The translations under genes were made by a program, and so were the position numbers. From positions 62,001 to 126,000 of the forward strand of contig WOUZ01000006.1 of NCBI GenBank assembly GCA_009773165.1: 64,000 bases of DNA, given 5' to 3'. Shown here piece by piece: positions 9,071 to 19,305 of the stretch. The stretch is from Bacteroidota bacterium (lineage in GTDB: Bacteria; Bacteroidota; Bacteroidia; Bacteroidales; F082). The notes under the pieces are model-generated. The model did not search any database. It was not told the origin of the DNA and worked only from the letters and a program-made list of their open reading frames with translations. Every line of letters starts with the position of its first letter. Within the stretch, counting starts at the first letter, position 1.

Positions 9071-9093
9071 TTCGATTATTATGACTGATGCAA

Positions 9094-9101
9094 CAAAGAT
9101 A
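9094..9101 (-). promoter_or_regulatory. -7 promoter element of the Crp/Fnr gene (TATCTTTG)
   Basis: Match to TAnnTTTG on the minus strand, 23 bases before the ATG at 9070. The -33 position would fall inside the palindrome at 9111-9124. Confidence 0.6.
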
Positions 9102-9110
9102 ATCAGTTTC

Positions 9111-9124
9111 GTGATTTAAATCAC
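9111..9124. promoter_or_regulatory. Crp/Fnr-type operator-like palindrome (proximal)
   Basis: GTGATTTAAATCAC is a perfect 14-base palindrome of the TGAT-N4-ATCA type bound by Crp/Fnr regulators. It lies where the -33 box of the Crp/Fnr gene should be, so binding there would be expected to repress the gene. Confidence 0.65.
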
Positions 9125-9133
9125 TTAAAAAGT

Positions 9134-9147
9134 GTGATTTAGATCAC
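9134..9147. promoter_or_regulatory. Crp/Fnr-type operator-like palindrome (distal)
   Basis: GTGATTTAGATCAC is the same motif with one mismatch in the centre. Its centre is 23 bases from the centre of the proximal copy, about two helical turns, so two dimers would lie on the same face of the DNA. It sits between the Crp/Fnr gene and the divergent small membrane protein gene. Confidence 0.65.
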
Positions 9148-9205
9148 ATTTTCATCGATTGATAAGCTCCCATTCGAACGTACATTTGTTTCAAATTATA
9201 ATGTC

Positions 9206-9430
9206 ATGTGCAAATTTGGAACATATTTCTCAAAAATCGGATTAGGATCATTTTTATTAAGCATCCTGACAATGGTTGCCGGCTGGTTGATATTAAATAT
9301 CAATGTGTGTATTGTAGCCATGTTTTTAATGAGTTTGGCGGCTCTCAGCTTTACCCTCTGTATGGTTTGTAATTGTGCATCTGAGAAACGCAAAAGCAAA
9401 CATGAGCATCTGAACGAAGTTCATAACTGA
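9206..9430 (+). CDS. small two-helix membrane protein, hypothetical
   Basis: A 74-residue protein with two transmembrane helices (residues about 10-32 and 36-56), a cysteine-rich second helix end (LCMVCNC) and a charged C-terminal tail (SEKRKSKHEHLNE). The overlapping opposite-strand frame lacks this organised pattern, so I prefer this strand. It is divergent from the Crp/Fnr gene and shares the upstream region with the two palindromes, which makes it a candidate target of that regulator. No homologue recognised. Confidence 0.5.
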   Translation: MCKFGTYFSKIGLGSFLLSILTMVAGWLILNINVCIVAMFLMSLAALSFTLCMVCNCASEKRKSKHEHLNEVHN

Positions 9431-9508
9431 TCAGCTTACCTGGTTGGCGTTGGTTTTCTGAAAATATCTTGCTCAGGAGCAGATATAAGTTTTTACTGAG
9501 TGAAAATA

Positions 9509-10660
9509 CTACTCTTCATCCGGCAATTTCTCTGGTCGTGCAAAAGCCGGATTAGTCAAAAAACCGGCATCGTGAAGTGTTTGAATAAAAGCCTTCAGGT
9601 CGGTTTTTTGTGAAGGCGTCAGCTGTACCCCACCACGTAATACGTGATGCATCAGCGGGTTGATTTCATTTGATTGAACAACGTAATGGGAGTAAAAATC
9701 AATTACTTCATCTAATGTTGCGAAACGTCCATCGTGCATAAAAGGGCCATTTAATGAAACATTTCGAAGGCTTGGAGCTTTATAAGCTCCTTTGTCCATG
9801 GCATTACCACTAACTACAAAACGATCCATCGCATCTGTAAAAACAGTATCTTTACCATTGTTATAAAACAAATGCGTTGTAAACAACGGGTTTCCGCCAC
9901 CTCCATGGCAATGAAAACAATCTGCACCTTCTTCTGTTGTAAACAACACATAACCATTCAGTTCTGAAGAAGTTAATTGTTGCTCACCTCTCAAAAAACG
10001 ATCAAAAGGAGCGTCTGCTGAAACAAGAGTCCGAACAAACTGCGCTATTGCCCTTTCAATATTTTTGAAGGTAACAACCTCACTACCAAATGCTTTATAA
10101 AACAATTCAGGATACCCTTTCAATCCCTGAAAAACTGTTTTTACCTGTGATGTGTCTCCGTTTATTTCGTCTTCAGCAAGTACTGCCAGGCGTACAAAAT
10201 CTTCAATGTTACGCATAGCTGGATTTTCATTTTCCGGATACAAAAATCCATTCCACCCATATCCGCTGTGATTCCATACCAAATTTACCAAAGGGAGCAT
10301 CACATGGTGCGTTTGCTGTCCATTCAGTCCGTGAACAAAGCCACCTTCAAACACAGGATGATCGATACCTGCTTCAAAATTATTGGCCTGTATATGACAG
10401 GTGGCACAACTCATCAGCGAATCTGAATGTTGACGACCACTTAATCGACCGTCATAAAAGAGGTAACGACCCAAAAGAATACCTTCTTCAGTGAGTGGAT
10501 TGTCAGCAGGAATATTCAGTTGGGTAGGAAAGCCAAAAGGAATAGGCAGATCATAAAGTGTTGGTTCATAAACTGGTGTTTCTGTTTTTGGTTGACATGA
10601 GAAAACCGAAAACATCAATACTACAACAAAAATCTTCAATAGAAAGACTGGTTTTATCAC
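9509..10660 (-). CDS. MbnH/MauG-like di-haem cytochrome c peroxidase
   Basis: A 383-residue lipoprotein (lipobox VFSC, Cys 22) of the di-haem cytochrome c peroxidase/MauG family. Two haem-binding CxxCH motifs are visible: CATCH at about residue 86 in the N-terminal domain and CFHCH at about residue 251 in the C-terminal one. Other family features are 'MRNIEDFVRLAVLAEDE', 'AFGSEVVTFKNIERAIAQFVRTL', and 'YKAPSLRNVSLNGPFMHDGRF'. It overlaps the upstream gene by four bases (ATGA), i.e. tight translational coupling. Because that neighbour is a MbnP-type protein, this enzyme is better read as MbnH-like, which modifies MbnP, than as an H2O2 scavenger. That functional choice is an inference from context. 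Confidence 0.85.
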   Translation of the reverse strand: MIKPVFLLKIFVVVLMFSVFSCQPKTETPVYEPTLYDLPIPFGFPTQLNIPADNPLTEEGILLGRYLFYDGRLSGRQHSDSLMSCATCHIQANNFEAGIDHPVFEGGFVHGLNGQQTHHVMLPLVNLVWNHSGYGWNGFLYPENENPAMRNIEDFVRLAVLAEDEINGDTSQVKTVFQGLKGYPELFYKAFGSEVVTFKNIERAIAQFVRTLVSADAPFDRFLRGEQQLTSSELNGYVLFTTEEGADCFHCHGGGGNPLFTTHLFYNNGKDTVFTDAMDRFVVSGNAMDKGAYKAPSLRNVSLNGPFMHDGRFATLDEVIDFYSHYVVQSNEINPLMHHVLRGGVQLTPSQKTDLKAFIQTLHDAGFLTNPAFARPEKLPDEE

Positions 10661-11526
10661 TGTCCCTGCTGTTTCAGTTCAAAAACATTCCTGCCGTTGT
10701 TGCATGCTTGTTGCATTGCGGGTTGCTGCTGCATGATACTTCCCCCCCATTTGTTGTGATCGTATATATGGGCTCCGTTAAACCATTTTTCAATCTTCAT
10801 CACCAGGGTCACCTCCGAAGTTTTTTCTTTGTAGATGGTAATGTCCTGATCGAATTTTACATCGAAATAGTTTTGGATAAAACCAATAACAGGCATGGTT
10901 TTTCTTGGTGGTTTATAACCCTCGCAATGACTTGAAGGACAACAAGCTTCCATATCAACATAACTGGCTTTTAAGGCCGTGCTGTCATAAATTTGTCCGA
11001 TGCCTATATGGAAATTGAACGGCTCAGCGACCTCCGAGGGGTTTATCCATTTGCCATTAAGTTTCATGTAATGATATCCACCACCGAGATAATCAGGCCA
11101 AAACATGAATGATTCGGGTGGATTGACAAAACGTAAAGATTTGTTTTTTGCTTCATTAATTCCAAAAGTAAATGATAATCCAGTGTAATTACCTTCAGGG
11201 ATTTTCGTTGCCGGATTAATTTTTAGGCTGAAAGGTATATCTGTATCGATATAATAAATGCCATCTTCAGGTTCTATTAGAAAGGTTGTTCCATCGCTTT
11301 TATGCAGTTGAATATCAGAAATGAACCACTGAATTTCAGAAATCATATAGTTGTTTCCAGCCTCATTTTTATACACAAACTGATCAGTCACAAGTATATT
11401 TCCAAACACAGTGTGATCAATGGCGATGGATAACTGGCCTTGGGCAGGCGTTTCCTTCTCTGTCTTTGTGTTGCAACCGACCAACGACAACAAAACGAAA
11501 GTAATAATAACGATATATGATCTCAT
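10657..11526 (-). CDS. MbnP-like copper-associated lipoprotein
   Basis: A 289-residue lipoprotein (lipobox LVGC, Cys 18). The body matches the MbnP family (partner proteins of MbnH): 'EIQWFISDIQLHKSDG', 'EGNYTGLSFTFGINEA', and 'PPESFMFWPDYLGGGYHYMKLNGKW', followed by 'FNFHIGIGQ'. In characterised systems MbnH converts a tryptophan of MbnP into kynurenine, which creates a copper site; tryptophans are present in the conserved positions here. There is a ...EACCPSSHCEGY insertion (about residues 193-204) that could bind metal or form disulfides. It is the first gene of a two-gene operon with the di-haem enzyme. Confidence 0.8.
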   Translation of the reverse strand: MRSYIVIITFVLLSLVGCNTKTEKETPAQGQLSIAIDHTVFGNILVTDQFVYKNEAGNNYMISEIQWFISDIQLHKSDGTTFLIEPEDGIYYIDTDIPFSLKINPATKIPEGNYTGLSFTFGINEAKNKSLRFVNPPESFMFWPDYLGGGYHYMKLNGKWINPSEVAEPFNFHIGIGQIYDSTALKASYVDMEACCPSSHCEGYKPPRKTMPVIGFIQNYFDVKFDQDITIYKEKTSEVTLVMKIEKWFNGAHIYDHNKWGGSIMQQQPAMQQACNNGRNVFELKQQGQ

Positions 11527-11554
11527 TTTCTGAAAGATTAAAGCAATAAAGCTG

Positions 11555-11562
11555 CAAAAATA
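11555..11562 (-). promoter_or_regulatory. -7 promoter element of the mbnP-mbnH operon (TATTTTTG)
   Basis: TAnnTTTG match on the minus strand, 28 bases before the ATG at 11526. The -33 region has only TTTA (complement of 11577-11580), a weak match. Confidence 0.45.
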
Positions 11563-11710
11563 AGGCCAAATGCAATTAAACTATTTAGAAACGTCTCTAA
11601 ATAATCCCTTTCATGCAATTAAAACTGAACTTGTTTACGAAAACTTAGTCCCTAATGATACTAAAAGTTGTCAAAATGATTGCAAAAGACTGACAGAATA
11701 GTATTCCCAA

Positions 11711-14920
<3,210 letters not shown>

Positions 14921-14942
14921 TCAAAGATTTTTATGTTTGAGG

Positions 14943-14950
14943 CAAACTTA
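14943..14950 (-). promoter_or_regulatory. -7 promoter element of the beta-galactosidase gene (TAAGTTTG)
   Basis: TAnnTTTG match on the minus strand, 25 bases before the ATG at 14917. The -33 box is weak. Confidence 0.45.
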
Positions 14951-15021
14951 CGAAAAGGAATTCACTAAACCGATTTAAGACATCAGTTTTTTCGAATGAA
15001 AGAAGCGCTTTGATTAAAATA

Positions 15022-15045
15022 CGTTATGCAAATATATGCATATCG
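15022..15045. promoter_or_regulatory. ModE-box-like operator
   Basis: CGTTATGCA, six bases, then TGCATATCG: an inverted repeat with nine-base arms that match at eight positions. The form CGnTAT...ATAnCG with a six-base spacer resembles the ModE recognition element as I remember it. It lies directly upstream of the -7 box of the ModE-type gene, so the product of that gene is the natural binding protein. Confidence 0.65.
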
Positions 15046-15055
15046 CAAGAATTAT

Positions 15056-15063
15056 TACTTTTG
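15056..15063 (+). promoter_or_regulatory. -7 promoter element of the modE-type operon (TACTTTTG)
   Basis: TAnnTTTG match, 14 bases before the ATG at 15078 and 10 bases after the ModE-box-like repeat. There is no TTTG -33 box; its place is taken by the operator. This supports 15078 as the start, not the ATG at 15036. Confidence 0.6.
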
Positions 15064-15077
15064 CCAAAAATAGCTTT

Positions 15078-15458
15078 ATGGATACTCCGCCGCGTCCGAC
15101 ACGCACCGACGTTTTTCTTAACTATAAAATATGGTTATCAGGTCTTACAGGCAATGGCCAGATTCAGCCTGAGGCTTTTAGTCTGCTTGAAAATATTCGT
15201 AATTCAGGCACATTGAAAGCTGCTGCTGACGCTGCTGACATGAGTTATCGGAAAGCATGGGGGATAATCACCGATGCGGAGGAAATTTTGGGATATTCCT
15301 TGCTCGAAAAACACCGGGGCGGGAAAGATGGCGGTAATTCAACTGTGACGCCAGCTGCCATAAAATTGCTGGAAGCATATCAGGCTCTGCAACAGCGCTT
15401 TGATGAAAGTGTTGAGAAAGCTTTCGAAGAATTTGTTCAACGGGTAAACAAACAATAA
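15078..15458 (+). CDS. ModE-type winged-helix regulator (DNA-binding domain only)
   Basis: A 126-residue protein corresponding to the N-terminal DNA-binding domain of ModE. The helix-turn-helix reads 'LLENIRNSGTLKAAADAADMSYRKAWGIITDAEEILGYSLLEKHRGGKDGGNSTVT', which is the classical ModE/LysR-like recognition segment. The molybdate-binding TOBE/Mop domains of full-length ModE (about 260 residues) are absent. It may therefore sense the metal through a partner or not at all. It is one base from the binding-protein gene and has a ModE-like operator just upstream, so it probably regulates this operon. Confidence 0.88.
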   Translation: MDTPPRPTRTDVFLNYKIWLSGLTGNGQIQPEAFSLLENIRNSGTLKAAADAADMSYRKAWGIITDAEEILGYSLLEKHRGGKDGGNSTVTPAAIKLLEAYQALQQRFDESVEKAFEEFVQRVNKQ

Positions 15459-15459
15459 A

Positions 15460-16413
15460 ATGGGCAGAAAAATCCTTGTTTTATTTCTTCTGGCTGGACT
15501 TTTTTCATGTCAGCCAAAAAAGCAAACAAGACAAGTTATTATATTTCATGCCGGTAGTCTGAGTTATCCTATAAAAGCTGCTATTCAAACCTTTAACCAA
15601 CAGTTTCCTGAGATAACCATCATAACAGAAGCTGCTGGTTCAGTTGCTTCTGCACGAAAAATTACAGAACTTAACAGAAAAGCTGATATAATGGCTTCAG
15701 CTGATTATCAAATTATTGATCAACTGCTAATACCACAACATGCCTCATTTAACATCCATTTTGTAACCAATAGCATCGGTCTTGCATACACCAAAAAATC
15801 ACATTTCGCTGATAGCATTCAATCGAATAACTGGAGGGAAATTCTTCGCAATGAGCATGTTAAGGTAGGTGCATCTGATCCCGATGCCGACCCTTGCGGC
15901 TACCGAACCCGCATGATTTGGCAATTAACTGCGCTAATGTACAATGACAGCAGCCTGAAAAATGATCTACTTGCAGAGAACAAATACTATCAGCGTCCTA
16001 AAGAAACCGACCTGATAGCTTTATTGGAAACCAACAGCGTCGATTACATCTTCATATACAAAAGTGTAGCCATTCAGCATCACCTCGACTTCATTGAATT
16101 AGGTGATTCATTAAATTTAGCTAATCCTGATTTAAATAATTGGTATTCAAATGTTTCAGAAAATATCAGAGGCACTGAACCCGGGACTTTTTCAACTCTT
16201 CAGGCAGAGGCAATAACCTATGGAATAACAATGTTAAATGATTCACCAAATCAAAAAGATGCCACCCTTTTTCTTAACTGGCTGCTTAGTGAAGATAATG
16301 GTCTTAAAGTTTTAGAGGAAAATGGTCTTATTCCATTAAAACCCTCACGAATTCGATTTGTCAAATCTTATCCTGAAAATCTCAAAATCAATAATCCAAT
16401 ACTACTTAATTAA
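15460..16413 (+). CDS. wtpA: tungstate/molybdate-binding lipoprotein (WtpA-type)
   Basis: A 317-residue solute-binding lipoprotein (lipobox LFSC, Cys 17). The mature N-terminus 'IIFHAGSLSYPIKAAIQTFNQQFP' and 'EAAGSVASARKITELNRKADIMASADY' are the WtpA/ModA-type oxyanion pocket (Ser and the AGS/GSV loops), followed by 'KVGASDPDADPCGYRTRMIWQL' and 'VDYIFIYKSVAIQHHLDFIELG'. WtpA-type proteins bind tungstate very tightly and also molybdate. The permease and ATPase genes normally found beside it are missing in this window. The gene is packed between the ModE-type regulator (one-base gap) and the aldehyde dehydrogenase (five-base gap). Confidence 0.87.
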   Translation: MGRKILVLFLLAGLFSCQPKKQTRQVIIFHAGSLSYPIKAAIQTFNQQFPEITIITEAAGSVASARKITELNRKADIMASADYQIIDQLLIPQHASFNIHFVTNSIGLAYTKKSHFADSIQSNNWREILRNEHVKVGASDPDADPCGYRTRMIWQLTALMYNDSSLKNDLLAENKYYQRPKETDLIALLETNSVDYIFIYKSVAIQHHLDFIELGDSLNLANPDLNNWYSNVSENIRGTEPGTFSTLQAEAITYGITMLNDSPNQKDATLFLNWLLSEDNGLKVLEENGLIPLKPSRIRFVKSYPENLKINNPILLN

Positions 16414-16418
16414 CTATC

Positions 16419-17975
16419 ATGAAAACAATTTGTCCAACATGCGATATCAAACCGGCTCTTGATCGTCTTGGTATCAAAGAAATCAATCACGGTGCAAGTA
16501 CCGGAAGTCAATGGATCGAAACCAACGGAGAATTACTGCATAGCATAGCATCGTGTGATGGCAATCTCATAGCAAGTGTACGTCAAGGCACTTGGGATGA
16601 TTATGAAACCATCATGGAAAATGCACAGGAAGCATTTAAAGTTTGGCGTATGATTCCAGCACCACAGCGTGGCGAGATCGTCCGTCAGATGGGAAATGAA
16701 TTCCGCCGTCATAAGGAAGATCTTGGGCGGCTTGTAAGCTACGAAATGGGTAAGATTTATCAGGAAGGTCTTGGCGAAGTGCAGGAAATGATTGATATTG
16801 CCGACTTTGCGCTTGGTATTTCACGACAGCTTTATGGCTCAACGATGCATAGCGAACGTGTAAAGCACAGGATGTATGACCAATATCACCCACTTGGAGT
16901 GATTGGAGTCATCACTGCCTTTAATTTTCCTGTAGCGGTTTGGGCATGGAATGCAATGTTAGCACTTGTTACAGGAAATGTGGTCATTTGGAAACCATCT
17001 TCAAAAGTGCCGCTTTGTGCTGTTGCCATTCACAACATCATTGCTGGTGTACTAAAGCAAAATAATGTACCTGAAGGAGTTACCAATTTGATTATTGGCA
17101 GTTCGAAACATATCGGTGATAATTTTCTTGCTGACAAACGTGTACCATTAATCTCATGTACAGGAAGTGTGGCCGTTGGACGCAGAGTTGGCCGGATTGT
17201 TGGTGAACGCCTTGGCCGCACTTTACTTGAATTAGGTGGCAATAACGCAATTGTCATTTCTGATAAAGCAAACCTTGATATGGCATTGATGGCAACCGTT
17301 TTTGGAGCAGTCGGCACTGCCGGACAACGCTGCACTACGACTCGCCGACTCATTATTCACGAATCAGTTTATGATGCTTTTAAAGAAAAATTGACAAATG
17401 CTTACAAGCAGATACGCATAGGTTGCCCGTTGGATCCCAACACCCTTGTCGGTCCACTCATTGATAAAGGATCGGTTGAAGCCTTCGTTTATGCCCAGGA
17501 ACAACTCCTTAAAGAAGGTGGAAAAATCATCTATGGTGGGGAAGTCTTATCAGGAAAAGGATATGAATCAGGATGTTATGTTGTCCCGGTACTAGCCGAA
17601 GCCGAAAACCATTACCATATAGTCCAGGAGGAAACCTTTGCTCCAATTCTTTACCTCATGAAATACAGCACTATAGAAGAGGCTGTTGCACTGCATAATG
17701 GTGTACCTCAGGGTCTTTCATCTGCAATTTTCAGTACTGATCTATTGGAAGCAGAACGCTTCCTTTCACATGAAGGTTCGGATTGTGGCATTGCCAATGT
17801 AAACATCGGAACTTCAGGAGCTGAGATCGGCGGTGCTTTTGGCGGTGAAAAAGATACAGGTGGCGGACGTGAATCAGGTTCAGATGCATGGAAAGTATAT
17901 ATGCGCCGTCAAACCAACACCATTAACTACAGTACAGAACTACCATTCGCACAAGGCATTAAGTTCGTTCTTTAG
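16419..17975 (+). CDS. ALDH7-type aldehyde dehydrogenase
   Basis: A 518-residue NAD(P)-dependent aldehyde dehydrogenase most like the ALDH7 (antiquitin, alpha-aminoadipic semialdehyde dehydrogenase) group: conserved 'GVIGVITAFNFPVAVWAWNAMLAL', 'VIWKPSSKVPL', 'SCTGSVAVGRRV', general base Glu in 'LLELGGNNAIV' and catalytic Cys in 'GTAGQRCTTTRRLI'. No signal peptide; cytosolic. ALDH7 enzymes oxidise the lysine-catabolism semialdehyde and also a range of other aldehydes. It is the last gene of the modE-wtpA operon and is followed by a strong terminator, so it should be regulated with molybdate/tungstate genes, an unusual pairing. Confidence 0.92.
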   Translation: MKTICPTCDIKPALDRLGIKEINHGASTGSQWIETNGELLHSIASCDGNLIASVRQGTWDDYETIMENAQEAFKVWRMIPAPQRGEIVRQMGNEFRRHKEDLGRLVSYEMGKIYQEGLGEVQEMIDIADFALGISRQLYGSTMHSERVKHRMYDQYHPLGVIGVITAFNFPVAVWAWNAMLALVTGNVVIWKPSSKVPLCAVAIHNIIAGVLKQNNVPEGVTNLIIGSSKHIGDNFLADKRVPLISCTGSVAVGRRVGRIVGERLGRTLLELGGNNAIVISDKANLDMALMATVFGAVGTAGQRCTTTRRLIIHESVYDAFKEKLTNAYKQIRIGCPLDPNTLVGPLIDKGSVEAFVYAQEQLLKEGGKIIYGGEVLSGKGYESGCYVVPVLAEAENHYHIVQEETFAPILYLMKYSTIEEAVALHNGVPQGLSSAIFSTDLLEAERFLSHEGSDCGIANVNIGTSGAEIGGAFGGEKDTGGGRESGSDAWKVYMRRQTNTINYSTELPFAQGIKFVL

Positions 17976-17990
17976 TAAATTCTAACAATC

Positions 17991-18038
17991 AAAAACCGGT
18001 CATCAAAGGAAAGATTTCTTTTGATGACCGGTTTTTTT
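17991..18038. terminator. bidirectional intrinsic terminator
   Basis: A long perfect stem (AAAACCGGTCATCAAA / TTTGATGACCGGTTTT) with a short loop, flanked by A and T runs. It lies between two convergent genes (ALDH ending 17975, thiolase ending 18050) and can serve both strands. Confidence 0.9.
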
Positions 18039-18049
18039 ATTAATAATTA

Positions 18050-19285
18050 CTATGCCTTTTTGTACACGATAGCAACCACTGTCACATCGTCGCCTCCCAT
18101 GTTAATACTCAAGCCATAAGGACGATCAGGGTTCAGGTTGATCTGAGTTTTTCCGGCTTTTCCAGTAAGCTGCTGCCAGATTGTAACAGCTTGATGCACA
18201 CCGGTTCCACCAGTAGGATGACCCCAGCCGATAAGACCGCCGGTGGTATTCATAGGGATGATTCCATCACGTGAAGTATTACCCTCTGCAACAAAAGCTG
18301 CGCCTTTACCAGGCTCTGCAAGGCCAAGTGCTTCAACAGCGAGAATTCCTGCAATACTGAAACAATCATGTACCTCAGCAGTTCCAACCTGGTCAATGGA
18401 AATACCAGCTAATTCAAGCGCTTTGGCTGCTGTCTTCTTTATAGTGGTCATCTCCAAAGGGTTGGGAGGATCATTAGTGATATTTCGGGTGAGCTGAGCA
18501 TAGCTGACAATCTCAACAGCATCCTCCATGCCGATGCCCAATTTGTCAAGTCCTTCTTCAGAAGCAATAATAATAGCCGATGCTCCGTCTGATACTTTAG
18601 AACAGTCATAAAGATTCAAGTGGTCAACAAAGTACTTACCATTGGGAAGCGCGTTATTATATAGTCCATCAAGGTCGGCTACCTGATTATGAAATTCCTG
18701 GGCAGTCGGATCGAGACGGGCATTTTCAATAGCATTACGAAACCAGCGACCAAGACCTTTACGGGCATAATCGAAACCATATTTCTCGTAATATACTCCA
18801 GCACGATCAGAAAACTGGCCTGGAAAAAAATAGGCGTGACCTTGTTTCCGCTTCTTAAACCAGCCTGCACTTGCCAGCACATCAGCGCCGTAAATAGCCT
18901 TCATAGTGTTTTGAACCTCGACACCCAATGCCAAAGTAACATCTGCACTTTCGGCAAGTACCGAACGTATTGCAGAAACGAGCGACAACCCACCTGATCC
19001 ACAAGCACCTTCTACGCTAAGTGATGGTTTAAATTCAAGCTTAGGGTCAATAGTTGCTGCAAAACCACCCAAATGCCCTTGCTTGTTGTAACGACCTGCC
19101 ATGAAATTTCCAATAAAGATTTCATCAATATTTTCAGCATCATTGATTTGTCCTACAACAGCCTGACCAGCTTCTTTTATATATTCCTCTAAACCAGCAC
19201 GTTCTTTTCTTGGATTAAACTCTTTCCGACCTGTTCCCATGGAAATGGTGTTGGCCCCTGCAGTCATAAATATTCTTTTTCTCAT
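18050..19285 (-). CDS. thiolase-family acyl-CoA acetyltransferase
   Basis: A 411-residue thiolase-superfamily enzyme. The nucleophilic cysteine lies in 'SVEGACGSGGLS' (about residue 94), and the active-site histidine motif is GGLIGWGHPTGGTG near the C-terminus, with 'AEVHDCFSIAGILAVEALGL' resembling the second conserved block of SCP-X-type thiolases. It would cleave 3-ketoacyl-CoA with CoA in the last step of beta-oxidation. It is the third gene of the hydratase-dehydrogenase-thiolase operon, 20 bases after the dehydrogenase. Chain-length specificity cannot be seen. Confidence 0.87.
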   Translation of the reverse strand: MRKRIFMTAGANTISMGTGRKEFNPRKERAGLEEYIKEAGQAVVGQINDAENIDEIFIGNFMAGRYNKQGHLGGFAATIDPKLEFKPSLSVEGACGSGGLSLVSAIRSVLAESADVTLALGVEVQNTMKAIYGADVLASAGWFKKRKQGHAYFFPGQFSDRAGVYYEKYGFDYARKGLGRWFRNAIENARLDPTAQEFHNQVADLDGLYNNALPNGKYFVDHLNLYDCSKVSDGASAIIIASEEGLDKLGIGMEDAVEIVSYAQLTRNITNDPPNPLEMTTIKKTAAKALELAGISIDQVGTAEVHDCFSIAGILAVEALGLAEPGKGAAFVAEGNTSRDGIIPMNTTGGLIGWGHPTGGTGVHQAVTIWQQLTGKAGKTQINLNPDRPYGLSINMGGDDVTVVAIVYKKA

Positions 19286-19305
19286 TGCAAAAGATTGTTA
19301 TTCTG

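Noticed and set aside
9196-9399. Minus-strand frame of 67 codons over the small membrane protein
   Set aside because: The plus strand has a clear two-helix membrane protein; the minus frame is a shadow without organised hydrophobicity.
15036-15077. Upstream in-frame extension of the ModE-type protein
   Set aside because: The ATG at 15036 lies inside the operator-like repeat and upstream of the -7 box, so it cannot be on the transcript.
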